64,000 nucleotides of DNA from Treponema sp. UBA3862 (GTDB lineage: Bacteria > Spirochaetota > Spirochaetia > Treponematales > Treponemataceae): NCBI GenBank assembly GCA_002392405.1, contig DGGY01000019.1, positions 1 to 64,000 of the forward strand, read 5' to 3'. Shown here piece by piece: positions 8,026 through 16,480 of the stretch. The notes under the pieces are model-generated. The model made no database searches. It saw only the letters and a list, made by a program, of their open reading frames with translations, and was not told where the DNA came from. Position 1 is the stretch's first letter. Each line of letters starts with the position of its first letter. The translations under genes were made by a program, and so were the position numbers.

Positions 8026-8934
8026 TTAATAAATCATTGTTCCTATACCGCGGTCAGAGAACATTTCGATCAAAAGCGAATGAGGAACGCGGCCGTCAAT
8101 AATGTGAGTTCTTGGAACTCCTCCTTCACGGGCCATCATACAGCATTCAATTTTAGGAATCATGCCGCCTGAAATTGTTCCGTCTTCAAAATACTTGTGA
8201 ACGTCTTCAAGATGAATCCGCTGGATAAGCGATTTAGGGTCATTTACATCGCGGAGAACGCCTGCAACATTTGTGAGCTGGACAAACTTTTCTGCCTTGA
8301 GTGCAATTGCAATCTTTGCGGCAGCAGTATCTGCATTGATGTTATAGCGGCTCATATCCCCCTGCTCGCCTAAAGCAACAGTAGAAACTACAGGAATAAA
8401 GCCTTCATCAAGAAGTGACTGAATGATTTCAGGATGAACTTCTGTAACTTCACCTACAAAACCAAGGTCAGTACCGTCTTTATCAATTTTTTTTGCACGG
8501 AGAAGTCCAGAGTCTACTCCTGAAAGACCTACCGCTTTTCCGCCTTCCTGTAAAAGAATACCTACAATATCCTTATTAAGTTTACCGGTCAGGACCATCT
8601 GAACGATTTCCATTGTCTCGCCGTCAGTATAGCGAAGCCCGTTAATGAACTTGCTTTCTTTTCCGACACGGTCAAGCATGTTGTTGATTTCAGGACCGCC
8701 GCCGTGTACAAGCACGACCTTAACGCCTATCGTACTCAGAAGAACAATATCCTTCATTACGGCTGCTTTTAATTCTTCATTGAGCATTGCGTTTCCGCCG
8801 TATTTTACTACAACAGTTTTGCCTGCCCAGTGACGGAAATATGGAAGAGCCTGCACAAGAACGTCAGACCAGTGATATGAATCCACGCGCGGGTCAATTT
8901 TTTCTCTCATTTCATTTTCAGTATTTTCAGACAT
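8026..8934 (-). CDS. argB: Acetylglutamate kinase
   Basis: 302 residues; phosphorylates N-acetylglutamate, the second step of the acetylated arginine pathway. The amino-acid-kinase fold is clear: VVKYGGNAM near the N-terminus (catalytic Lys and glycine loop), VLVHGGGPEINNML (substrate-binding glycine loop), SGVDSGLLRAKK, and YNINADTAAAKIA (nucleotide-binding Asp). The N-terminal extension of about 35 residues resembles that of arginine-sensitive enzymes, so feedback inhibition by arginine is plausible but not proven. It follows argJ by 30 nt with a good AAGGAG ribosome site. Confidence 0.95.
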   Translation of the reverse strand: MSENTENEMREKIDPRVDSYHWSDVLVQALPYFRHWAGKTVVVKYGGNAMLNEELKAAVMKDIVLLSTIGVKVVLVHGGGPEINNMLDRVGKESKFINGLRYTDGETMEIVQMVLTGKLNKDIVGILLQEGGKAVGLSGVDSGLLRAKKIDKDGTDLGFVGEVTEVHPEIIQSLLDEGFIPVVSTVALGEQGDMSRYNINADTAAAKIAIALKAEKFVQLTNVAGVLRDVNDPKSLIQRIHLEDVHKYFEDGTISGGMIPKIECCMMAREGGVPRTHIIDGRVPHSLLIEMFSDRGIGTMIY

Positions 8935-8964
8935 TGTTTTCTCCTTAAGGCATGTAAAGCCCGC

Positions 8965-10242
8965 TTAAGTTCTATAATCTCCGTTGATTTTTACATAGTC
9001 ATAGGTAAGGTCACAGCCCCACGCAGTACCTTCAGCCTTTCCGTCTTCAAGTTCAACAAGAATATCAACGGCTTCTTCTGTAAGAATCTTTTTTGCTTTT
9101 TCTTCATCAAAATTAAGCGGAACTCCGTGATCAAAAACCTTAATTGTCTCTTCTTTTCCGCCGTTTTCTTTTCCGTCCTCAAAGTATCTTTTTGCACCTT
9201 CCCGGCTTACAAAAGAAACACTTGTCTTTTCAGGAGTGAAGAAATATCCGGAATAGCCCATTGCATCAAGAATGCGTCCCCAGTTTGCGTCAGCACCAAA
9301 GAAAGCAGCTTTTACAAGATTTGAACAGATAACAGCCTTTGCAAGTCCGCGGGCATTTTCTACAGTGTCAGCTCCCTTTACATTACAGGTTACAAGGCGT
9401 GTTGCACCTTCACCGTCAGCAGCAATCTTTTTTGCCATCTGTGTGTTGAGGGCATTCAAGGCTGCAAGGAAGGCATCAAAATCTTCACCTTCACTTACAA
9501 TTTCTTTATTTCCAGCTTTTCCGTTAGCAAGAATCAGAAGCGTATCGTTTGTAGAAGTATCACCGTCAATTGAAACACAGTTGTAAGTTCCTGCAGCAGA
9601 GAGTTTTAAAGCCTTTTCAAGCATAGGCGCAGAAACTGCACAGTCAGTTGTAACAACAGAAAGCATGGTTCCAAGATTGATGTGAATCATGCCGCTTCCC
9701 TTTGCCATTGTTCCCATGGTAACAGTTTTTCCGCCAATCTGAGTTTTAAGGGCAACTTCCTTGTATTTTGTGTCAGTTGTCATAATGGCCTGACGGGCCT
9801 CAACATTACCAGTCTTACTCAAAAGTGAAACGCTTTTATCAAGCCCGTCTAAGATTTTCTGAACAGGAAGCTGCTGGCCGATTACACCGGTTGAGCATAC
9901 AAGAACGTCCCCTTTAAGAATTTTAAGGCGCTTAGAAACTTCTTCAGCTTCTTTTTCTGCATTTTTATAGCCTTCTTCTCCGGTACAGGCATTGGCATTT
10001 CCTGAGTTCATAATTACAGCCTGGGCCTTTCCGTTTTCAATCTGTTTTTTAGTAAATTTTACGCATTCAGCCTTTACGCGGTTCTGGGTAAAGACACCTG
10101 CAGCATTACAGATGCAGTCACTGAAAATAAGGGCTGTATCATAAGTTGTTCTGTTTGCCTTGATTTTATTTAAAACACCGCTTGCAGTAAAACCTTCTGC
10201 CGCAGCAACACCGCCTTCAACAAATGTAAAGTCATTATGCAT
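8965..10242 (-). CDS. argJ: Bifunctional ornithine acetyltransferase / N-acetylglutamate synthase
   Basis: 425 residues. ArgJ transfers the acetyl group from N-acetylornithine to glutamate, recycling it; some members also use acetyl-CoA. The family motifs CSTGVIG, MTTDT, KGSGMI and SIDGDTSTNDT are present. ArgJ precursors cut themselves before a Thr that becomes the nucleophile, normally in an ATML context; here the site reads NLGTML, giving Gly191-Thr192, so the Thr is kept but the preceding Ala is Gly. It is the first gene of argJBD. Its promoter carries two ARG boxes, so repression by ArgR with arginine is expected. The AGAGGTG ribosome site fixes the ATG. Confidence 0.94.
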   Translation of the reverse strand: MHNDFTFVEGGVAAAEGFTASGVLNKIKANRTTYDTALIFSDCICNAAGVFTQNRVKAECVKFTKKQIENGKAQAVIMNSGNANACTGEEGYKNAEKEAEEVSKRLKILKGDVLVCSTGVIGQQLPVQKILDGLDKSVSLLSKTGNVEARQAIMTTDTKYKEVALKTQIGGKTVTMGTMAKGSGMIHINLGTMLSVVTTDCAVSAPMLEKALKLSAAGTYNCVSIDGDTSTNDTLLILANGKAGNKEIVSEGEDFDAFLAALNALNTQMAKKIAADGEGATRLVTCNVKGADTVENARGLAKAVICSNLVKAAFFGADANWGRILDAMGYSGYFFTPEKTSVSFVSREGAKRYFEDGKENGGKEETIKVFDHGVPLNFDEEKAKKILTEEAVDILVELEDGKAEGTAWGCDLTYDYVKINGDYRT

Positions 10243-10257
10243 AAAAACACCTCTTTA

Positions 10258-10271
10258 TGAATAAATATGCA
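10258..10271 (-). promoter_or_regulatory. ARG box (ArgR operator), leader-proximal
   Basis: TGAATAAATATGCA on the plus strand, repeating the other box with a start-to-start distance of 22 nt. ArgR hexamers usually bind two boxes about 21 nt apart, so the pair fits well. Confidence 0.7.
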
Positions 10272-10279
10272 ATATTTTA

Positions 10280-10293
10280 TGAATAAATATACA
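10280..10293 (-). promoter_or_regulatory. ARG box (ArgR operator), promoter-proximal
   Basis: TGAATAAATATACA as written on the plus strand closely resembles the ArgR consensus TGAATAATTATTCA and is nearly palindromic. It covers the predicted transcription start of argJ, so binding should block the promoter. Confidence 0.72.
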
Positions 10294-10298
10294 TTTTT

Positions 10299-10327
10299 AG
10301 TATATGATAATGCAGAATGAAGTTCAA
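10299..10327 (-). promoter_or_regulatory. Promoter of argJBD
   Basis: On the minus strand, TTGAAC (10322-10327) and TATACT (10299-10304) are separated by 17 nt. The expected start of transcription is near 10291, within the upstream ARG box. The region overlaps the start zone of the divergent HD gene. Confidence 0.8.
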
Positions 10328-10358
10328 GCACGCTGTTTCAATTTATCATAATTCCATT

Positions 10359-10370
10359 TATAATATCCAC
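10359..10370 (+). promoter_or_regulatory. -10 box of a leaderless promoter (HD gene)
   Basis: TATAAT at 10359-10364 followed by six nt and the ATG at 10371. The -35 (TTTCAA at 10336-10341, 17-nt spacer) is weak. Confidence 0.55.
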
Positions 10371-11078
10371 ATGACTGAAAATGATTTAACCTTATTACAG
10401 ACTGAAATTGATTCTTATCTTGATATTTTTGAAAGAAATCACCCGATTTCCAAAGACGGCAGCTATAACAATGATGCCGTAAAAAAAACAATTCTGGAAA
10501 TGACTGCCCTCGCTCTTCCTGACAAAGCTGAAGCAGACGCATTTATTCAATGGATGGAAAGCCATGAGTTTTTTACAGGACCAGCAAGCACTAAATTTCA
10601 CGCGTGTACAGCAGGCGGACTTGCAGCCCACAGTTTAATGGTAACATATCAGAGTCTTCTTTTTGCTCTTCCTCTTTTTCAGAACTTTATCAACACAAAA
10701 CGAAAAGATGAATACACTTTTAGTGCTTCAGATATTTTTATTGCAGCAATTTCACATGATTTCTGCAAGGCAGGCTTTTATTCTGTTGAACACAGAAGGA
10801 CAAAGGACTACAACGGAAACTGGACATATGAACCATACTACAAGGTAAAGAGCGACAACCGCAATTTAGGCCACGGAAATGAATCAGTCCTCATGCTTCT
10901 TGAAAGTCTGCCTTCATACATAAAAAAACGGCCCCTTTTAGAGGCCGTAAGCCGCCACATGGGCTTCAGTGACTTAAGCGATTCAGAAGGCTATAACTAT
11001 TCAAATTTCCTCCAGAATCCTCTGGTTCTGCTTCTTCAGCTGGCAGATCAGAGTGCAGCCCAGTGGTGGGACTGCTAG
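10371..11078 (+). CDS. HD-domain hydrolase
   Basis: 235 residues from the ATG at 10371, chosen because TATAAT (10359-10364) ends six nt before it; the longer frame from 10317 would begin upstream of this promoter. It contains the metal-binding pattern of HD phosphohydrolases: AAHSLMV, then ISHDFCKAG (the HD pair), HGNESV and LQLADQSA. A role on nucleotides or RNA ends is typical of this superfamily, but the substrate cannot be told from sequence. It has no Shine-Dalgarno, so the mRNA is probably leaderless. It is divergent from argJ and its 3' end overlaps the convergent lipoprotein gene by 4 nt. Confidence 0.75.
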   Translation: MTENDLTLLQTEIDSYLDIFERNHPISKDGSYNNDAVKKTILEMTALALPDKAEADAFIQWMESHEFFTGPASTKFHACTAGGLAAHSLMVTYQSLLFALPLFQNFINTKRKDEYTFSASDIFIAAISHDFCKAGFYSVEHRRTKDYNGNWTYEPYYKVKSDNRNLGHGNESVLMLLESLPSYIKKRPLLEAVSRHMGFSDLSDSEGYNYSNFLQNPLVLLLQLADQSAAQWWDC

Positions 11079-12049
11079 AGAATTTTATAGTCGCATCTAT
11101 AAAAAGTCTTCTTACCGCTTTTCAAATCAATTTTAAATAAAACTATAACTGTATAACCGGTAAAATTGTCCTGTTGTAAAGTATTTCTGAACTCTTCTAC
11201 TTGCTTTAATATTTCACTAGAAAAATTCGAGTCAGAATCAAAAGGCTCAGCAACAGTAATTGTTTTACCATCATAATGAAAATCGGTTAAATAATATCCA
11301 TTAAAAATTACTTTACTTGTTTTTGTATTACATACCTGCAAACCACGTAAACCAGGTCCTGTACCGGAATCCTGAAAAACATAAGCACCATCATCTGAGG
11401 CAATACTGCCTTTAGATTCACAGGCCCATCCTATATGTGTAATATGAGTTATTTGATTTGTTTCCGGATTATATTTAAATGTTCCGCAGGGGTCACAAAA
11501 CCAAAACCCCTGTATATCATCTGACCAGGCAAATGAATATTCTTTCTGCCAGTTAAATTTATTAAGTTCAACATAAGAAATTGCTTTTTTTCCCTGTCTG
11601 TCAATCTCCAGTTCCAGACCATTTACTTCATTATTAGAATTATACAATAACTTTACCGGGGTTAGTGTACTTACCTCGATTGATGTATCAATATCTGTAA
11701 ACGCAGAAAATACCCAGCCATAAGTTCCACTATAATCATCAGGATAAACAGGGTTACTAGATGTACTGACTTTTAACCAGTAACCTTTATAACCAAATAT
11801 ATTTAATTTTTTATCAGAGAATCCCTTAATTTCTAAAGTTTGATCTTTTTCGAATTTTTGGATTCTTTTTGAGAAAAATGACTGGTCTGACATGGCATAA
11901 GCATAATCAGATGTAACATGAACTCTGGCAAGGGTTCCGTAGAACATTCTTTCAACAAGTTCCGGACTTTTTCCCTTTGAGTCTGAACCGCAGGAAAAAA
12001 GCATAAATGAGCATAAAGCAGCGCACAGTGCAAGAAAAGTTTTTTTCAT
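11075..12049 (-). CDS. Hypothetical lipoprotein with SH3-like domain
   Basis: 324 residues with a lipoprotein signal peptide: charged start, hydrophobic core, lipobox MLFSCG with the acylated Cys at about residue 20. Residues about 40-115 (ARVHVTSDYAYA, KGYWLKVSTSS, GTYGWVFSAF) look like a bacterial SH3 domain, which in secreted proteins often contacts cell wall. The rest is a beta-rich domain I do not recognise. GGGAG upstream supports the start. It is a single gene, convergent with the HD hydrolase. Membrane anchoring is well supported; function is unknown. Confidence 0.72.
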   Translation of the reverse strand: MKKTFLALCAALCSFMLFSCGSDSKGKSPELVERMFYGTLARVHVTSDYAYAMSDQSFFSKRIQKFEKDQTLEIKGFSDKKLNIFGYKGYWLKVSTSSNPVYPDDYSGTYGWVFSAFTDIDTSIEVSTLTPVKLLYNSNNEVNGLELEIDRQGKKAISYVELNKFNWQKEYSFAWSDDIQGFWFCDPCGTFKYNPETNQITHITHIGWACESKGSIASDDGAYVFQDSGTGPGLRGLQVCNTKTSKVIFNGYYLTDFHYDGKTITVAEPFDSDSNFSSEILKQVEEFRNTLQQDNFTGYTVIVLFKIDLKSGKKTFYRCDYKIL

Positions 12050-12226
12050 AATTATATCTCCCTTTTATGAAAAGCCTTTACCAAACTTAATTCAATTTTT
12101 AATAACAGACTGTTATCTGTCAACAGATTATTTTAAGGGTGATAACAAATTTTTCATAAGTTTACAAAAAAAATGAATTATTCAAAATGATATCTCTAAA
12201 AACTCCATTACTCACGGGTCTGAAAC

Positions 12227-12269
12227 AAAAAAAAACACCTTCCAGGCACTGTTTACCTGAAAGGTGTTT
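12227..12269 (-). terminator. Rho-independent terminator of gltX
   Basis: On the minus strand a 9-bp stem (12261-12269 with 12233-12241) continues into a further 4-bp stem after a small bulge, followed by a run of T. It lies about 30 nt after the gltX stop. Confidence 0.85.
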
Positions 12270-12301
12270 AATAATCATTTACTAACTTCTGCAGCCGTAT
12301 T

Positions 12302-13882
12302 CTACAGAGTTTTAAGTGTTCTTTCGATGCGTTCAATACTGCGTTCTTTTCCAAGTACGTGAATCGAACCGATAAGCGGAGGAGAAACGCGGCTGCCTGT
12401 AACTGCCATACGGATTGGCATCATAAAGTCACCGAGTTTAATGCCGAGTTCTTCAGCCTTTTCTTTTGCCCAGTTTTCAGCACCTTCGTGATCTGTTTCA
12501 AATACCTTAGCAACGAATTCTTTTGCGGCATTTAAAACTTCTTTTGTCTTTTCTGCATCGATTCTCTTTGGAATAATCTGATCAGCAGGAGGTACAGGAG
12601 GTTCAAAGAACATAAAGTGAACCATTTCTGCAGCTTCTGTCAGGAACTTAAGGCGTTCCTGAATTAAAGGCATAAGCCCCATCAAAGTTTCTTTTACCTG
12701 TGCACTAGTCATATTCATTGACTTATCTACGCAGTAAGGTTCTCCGTCGTCACCAAGGGCAACACCAGAGAATTCAGGACCAACGTTAGGTTTTGGCTGA
12801 GGATTTTCAGGATTGATTTCCAGAGTTGCATCCCCTGTGCCTGTAATAAATGGAAGTGTCCATTTATAAAGTTCTTCAGTCGAAAGCTGGCGGATATAGT
12901 TTGCGTTATAGAATTCAAGCTTCTTGTAATCGAATACCGCAGGAGCCTTGTTTAAGTGTTCAAGTTTAAAGAGTTTTCCAAGCTCTTCAAGAGTATAGAA
13001 TTCTTTTCCTTCTTCATATGAACAGCCTAAAAGTGCAACATAGTTAATGATTGCCTGAGGAAGATAACCGCGGGCACGGAATTCATTTAAGGAAGTTGAA
13101 CCATGACGCTTTGAAAGTTTTTTACCGTCAGAACCGTTTACCATAGGAAGATGACAGAACTCAGGATGCTCCCAGCCGAATGATTTATACATCTGAACAT
13201 GCAGTGGTGTCGAGGGGATCCATTCCTGGGCACGCATTACATGAGAGATTTTCATCATGTGATCATCAACAATATTTGCAAGATGATAGGTCGGGAATCC
13301 GTCTGACTTTAAAAGTACAGGATCAGGAGAAATGTCAGCATTTTTCCATACGATGTCCCCTAAAATATGATCATGGAATTTTGTTTCACCTTCCATAGGA
13401 ACCTTTAAGCGGATTACATGAGGAAGACCTGCAGCCAGTTTCTCCTTTACTTCTTCTTCTGTAAGGTGACGGCAGTTGCGGTCATAACCCGGTGCCATTT
13501 TATTTTCTGTCTGAATTTTGCGGATGCGTTCAAGACGTTCTGCATCACAGAAACAGTAATATGCTTCACCGTTTTCAAGGAGTTTGTGTGCATATTCCTT
13601 ATAAAGCTCAAAACGTTCAGACTGAACATAAGGGCCGTAATCTCCGCCCTTTTCACCGCCTTCATCCCATTCAATTCCAAGCCATTCCATTGTATCGTAA
13701 AGGTTTTTTACGTATTTTTCGTCATAGCGTGTGCGGTCAGTATCTTCAAGACGAAGGATGAATTTTCCGCCTTTTGATTTTGCATAAAGATAATTGAACA
13801 AAGCTGTGCGTACACCACCGATGTGCTGCATGCCTGTTGGAGAAGGAGCGTAACGTACACGAACTTCCTTGATGTTTTCCAT
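12302..13882 (-). CDS. gltX: Glutamyl-tRNA synthetase
   Basis: 526 residues; charges tRNA-Glu (and possibly tRNA-Gln in a bacterium using the amidotransferase route). Class I signatures are present: YAPSPTGMQHIGG (HIGH-type) near the N-terminus and GKKLSKRHGS (KMSKS-type). Catalytic landmarks LRLEDTDRTR and HVMRAQEW are also visible. The start is the ATG at 13882, behind GAGG at a suitable distance; an in-frame ATG at 13948 lies upstream of the promoter and is rejected. The gene stands alone between its own promoter and terminator. Confidence 0.96.
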   Translation of the reverse strand: MENIKEVRVRYAPSPTGMQHIGGVRTALFNYLYAKSKGGKFILRLEDTDRTRYDEKYVKNLYDTMEWLGIEWDEGGEKGGDYGPYVQSERFELYKEYAHKLLENGEAYYCFCDAERLERIRKIQTENKMAPGYDRNCRHLTEEEVKEKLAAGLPHVIRLKVPMEGETKFHDHILGDIVWKNADISPDPVLLKSDGFPTYHLANIVDDHMMKISHVMRAQEWIPSTPLHVQMYKSFGWEHPEFCHLPMVNGSDGKKLSKRHGSTSLNEFRARGYLPQAIINYVALLGCSYEEGKEFYTLEELGKLFKLEHLNKAPAVFDYKKLEFYNANYIRQLSTEELYKWTLPFITGTGDATLEINPENPQPKPNVGPEFSGVALGDDGEPYCVDKSMNMTSAQVKETLMGLMPLIQERLKFLTEAAEMVHFMFFEPPVPPADQIIPKRIDAEKTKEVLNAAKEFVAKVFETDHEGAENWAKEKAEELGIKLGDFMMPIRMAVTGSRVSPPLIGSIHVLGKERSIERIERTLKTL

Positions 13883-13901
13883 AATTATTCTACCTCTGGA
13901 A

Positions 13902-13930
13902 AAAATAAATTGATAAGGGGGACCTGTCAA
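13902..13930 (-). promoter_or_regulatory. Promoter of gltX
   Basis: Minus strand TTGACA (13925-13930), 17-nt spacer, TATTTT (13902-13907). It leaves a leader of about 13 nt with a ribosome site and fixes the start at 13882. Confidence 0.75.
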
Positions 13931-14133
13931 AAATCCCCTCCGCTGCAATAATGAGCTGTTTTTCAGGTTTAATTTTATCGAAATACGCGCCTTTACTCAA
14001 TCATAAAAAAATAACAGCTTTTCTCTGCCACAGGATATTGAAAAAACGGATTCGTGCCGATAATCTAGGGATGGGACTGTCCTGATTTTTTATCTGAAGG
14101 ACATTCTCAAAAGCAGTTTACGGAGACTAATTT

Positions 14134-15075
14134 ATGGCTGAAGAAGAAAAAAAGGATTTATTTGGACACAAAGTATTTTTCCTCTATCCTTCATACTCTT
14201 TTCAGACAGATATTCTTCAGCGCCTCAGGACAATGGAATATGAAGTCTACACAATTCAGGACTACCGTCTTGTCCGCAACATCCTTTTTAAAAACCGTAA
14301 CTCAATTCTCTATGTAAACATTGACCTCATCTTCAATACTGCAACCTGGGTGAACTTTTTATACATGCTTCAGGAACAGGATTCACTTGCATCAAATAAA
14401 TTCGGAATCATAACAGAAAAAGCGGATACAAACACAATCAAAAACATTGAACTGCAGGTAAAGCACGAAGCAGGAATTATCCGTCTTGAAAACGATACTG
14501 AAGAAAACGTCAGAAACATCGTAAAACAGCTTGATTCCATGGACGCAAAAGGACGCCGTCAGTATGTCCGTGCAAACTGTCTTGATGACAAAATTGCTGA
14601 AGTCTTCTGGCTTACAAACAACACAATGTTCAAGCTCAAGATTATCGATATCTCAGCCGCAGGGCTGGCAGTAATCATCCCTGAAAAACAAAAAAATTCT
14701 TTTAAGCCGGGACAGCTTCTTCAGAACATCAACCTGATGATAAAGGGAAAACCTATGCCGATTGACGCAAAAATCTATGCGATAAAACCCGGACAGAACT
14801 ATTTAATCGGCATTCTTATGATTGAATATACAACAGGTAAAAATGCCATGAACTTAATCAGGGATTATGTGGCAGAAACCCTGGACAAAAAGATTCAGGC
14901 TTCAATTTACGGCATGGATTTAGACAGAAACAACTACAACGTTGCAGAAAAAAAATTCAGATCCTCTGATAAAAAATCATCTGAAGGCAAGGATTCTGAA
15001 GCAGGGAAAAAAGCTGACCAGCCGCCTAAGCTTACAGAAAGCGAAGCCGAACTTAAAAAAATGTTCGAAAGCTGA
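14134..15075 (+). CDS. PilZ-domain c-di-GMP-binding protein
   Basis: 313 residues. Residues about 10-130 resemble a receiver-like fold (HKVFFLYPSYSFQTDILQRL, ILYVNIDLIF) without obvious phosphoacceptor geometry. A PilZ domain follows: the c-di-GMP-binding arginines in KGRRQYVRANC and the second motif DISAAGLAV. The C-terminal 60 residues are charged and low-complexity. PilZ proteins translate c-di-GMP levels into changes in motility, adhesion or transcription; the target here is unknown. GGAG precedes the ATG. It fits with the GGDEF and HD-GYP genes elsewhere in the window. Confidence 0.85.
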   Translation: MAEEEKKDLFGHKVFFLYPSYSFQTDILQRLRTMEYEVYTIQDYRLVRNILFKNRNSILYVNIDLIFNTATWVNFLYMLQEQDSLASNKFGIITEKADTNTIKNIELQVKHEAGIIRLENDTEENVRNIVKQLDSMDAKGRRQYVRANCLDDKIAEVFWLTNNTMFKLKIIDISAAGLAVIIPEKQKNSFKPGQLLQNINLMIKGKPMPIDAKIYAIKPGQNYLIGILMIEYTTGKNAMNLIRDYVAETLDKKIQASIYGMDLDRNNYNVAEKKFRSSDKKSSEGKDSEAGKKADQPPKLTESEAELKKMFES

Positions 15076-15086
15076 TATTTTCTCTT

Positions 15087-16460
15087 TTACTGCGCAACAG
15101 AAATCCATCTCATCTTATTGATATTCTTTCCTGCCCTCTCCTTGCTCTGCGCAAGGTATTTTCTGTAGGCCTCATGCACCTCACGCGCCGTAACATTCTG
15201 AACCTGGGCAGGACGCTTTAAATATGAATCGTATTTTCCTGAATACTCAAGAGATGTGATGATATTTGCAGCAACTCCAGTCCCGCTCTGACTTGAACCG
15301 AAAAGAGTTGTAATGTATTTATTTTTATACTGGTCTAATTTTTCAGCAATTTCCTTTTCATCCGGGAAAGAGTCTATTGCCCTATAAATCAAAGAATGAA
15401 TGTTTTCCATGTCGCTGATTTTATAGGCACTTATTGCACCAAGCATCTGTTTTCCGCCTACGATACCGCTGCCGATTGAATAAAGGGCCCCGGCTTTTTC
15501 CCTTACCTGATCAAAGAAAATATCATCAAGATACATGAGCGCAATGGCAAAAGCGACATAATCGCTGTCATAGCGTTCAGGACCGTCAAAAACAGCCATT
15601 GAATAGCCTGAAGTTCCTGCCTGCGGATTATGAATAAGAAGGTCATCCCCGCTTACAGAAATTTTGGAAACCGAAGGAGCAGAATAACTGCCCTTTTTTA
15701 TTGAACCGAACGCTCCCTCAAGTTTTGAAATAAAGTCTTTAAGCATTTCCCCTTCAAAACCTGTAACTGCTACGATTTTTATACGGGAAGAATCCAGCAG
15801 TTTTTTATGATGATTTTTTACATCTTCAAGCGTAATCTTCTTTATTGACTGTTCTGTAATGTCCGTTGAAGAAGCATAGGAAGTTCCGCCGAAAATGCAC
15901 TTTTCCATTTCAACTCCCAGCTGTCCGCTCGGATCAGAAAGAGTGCGGGTCAGCTCCTCCCCTGCATTTATCATAAACTGATTAAAATCTTCCTCCAGGA
16001 AAGAAGGATTAATAAGCGCATCACTGAATACTGCAAGTACACTGTCGAAGTCTTTTACAAGACACTTTATTCCGGCAACAGAATAATCCCTTCCAGAAGA
16101 ATTGTTCATTGCAAAGGTAATGTCATACTGCATTTTCTGAATGTCTTCGTAAGAATAATCTTTACTTCCATGGAACATTAAATCAAAAGTAAGGTTTTCA
16201 AGCCCGCTTTTCTCCGGCGGTAAAAGAGGAGTTCCGCCTTCAAAAACAACGCGAAGCACTGCAATCTGTGCACTCCTTGATTTTTTTACAATGACAGGAA
16301 TTGAATTGCTGAGGGTAAAAGTTGAAAAATCAGCGAGGTTTTCCTGATAAAAAGCGTCGTTTTCAGGCTTTGGAGAAGAAGCGCATGAAAAAACAAAGCA
16401 CAGCACAAAAAGAAAGAATAGACGGCTGAACAGTTTTAATACTTTTTTATTATTTATCAT
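15087..16460 (-). CDS. M16-family peptidase-like lipoprotein, zinc motif lost
   Basis: 457 residues from the ATG at 16460, which has GGAG eight nt before it; an ATG at 16490 overlaps the upstream gene and is less likely. The N-terminus has a lipobox (VFSCASS). The fold is that of the M16 (insulinase/processing protease) family, but the place of the HxxEH zinc motif reads SGLENLTFDLMFHGS, so catalysis is not expected. M16 enzymes often work as one active and one inactive subunit; the gene directly upstream (16481-17947) is the active type, so these two probably form a heterodimer in the periplasm. Substrate unknown. Confidence 0.85.
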   Translation of the reverse strand: MINNKKVLKLFSRLFFLFVLCFVFSCASSPKPENDAFYQENLADFSTFTLSNSIPVIVKKSRSAQIAVLRVVFEGGTPLLPPEKSGLENLTFDLMFHGSKDYSYEDIQKMQYDITFAMNNSSGRDYSVAGIKCLVKDFDSVLAVFSDALINPSFLEEDFNQFMINAGEELTRTLSDPSGQLGVEMEKCIFGGTSYASSTDITEQSIKKITLEDVKNHHKKLLDSSRIKIVAVTGFEGEMLKDFISKLEGAFGSIKKGSYSAPSVSKISVSGDDLLIHNPQAGTSGYSMAVFDGPERYDSDYVAFAIALMYLDDIFFDQVREKAGALYSIGSGIVGGKQMLGAISAYKISDMENIHSLIYRAIDSFPDEKEIAEKLDQYKNKYITTLFGSSQSGTGVAANIITSLEYSGKYDSYLKRPAQVQNVTAREVHEAYRKYLAQSKERAGKNINKMRWISVAQ

Positions 16461-16480
16461 ACAGAACTCCAGTATCTTTT

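Noticed and set aside
13883..13948. Longer gltX start giving 548 residues
   Set aside because: It begins upstream of the TTGACA-N17-TATTTT promoter, while the ATG at 13882 has a good ribosome site and the normal length.
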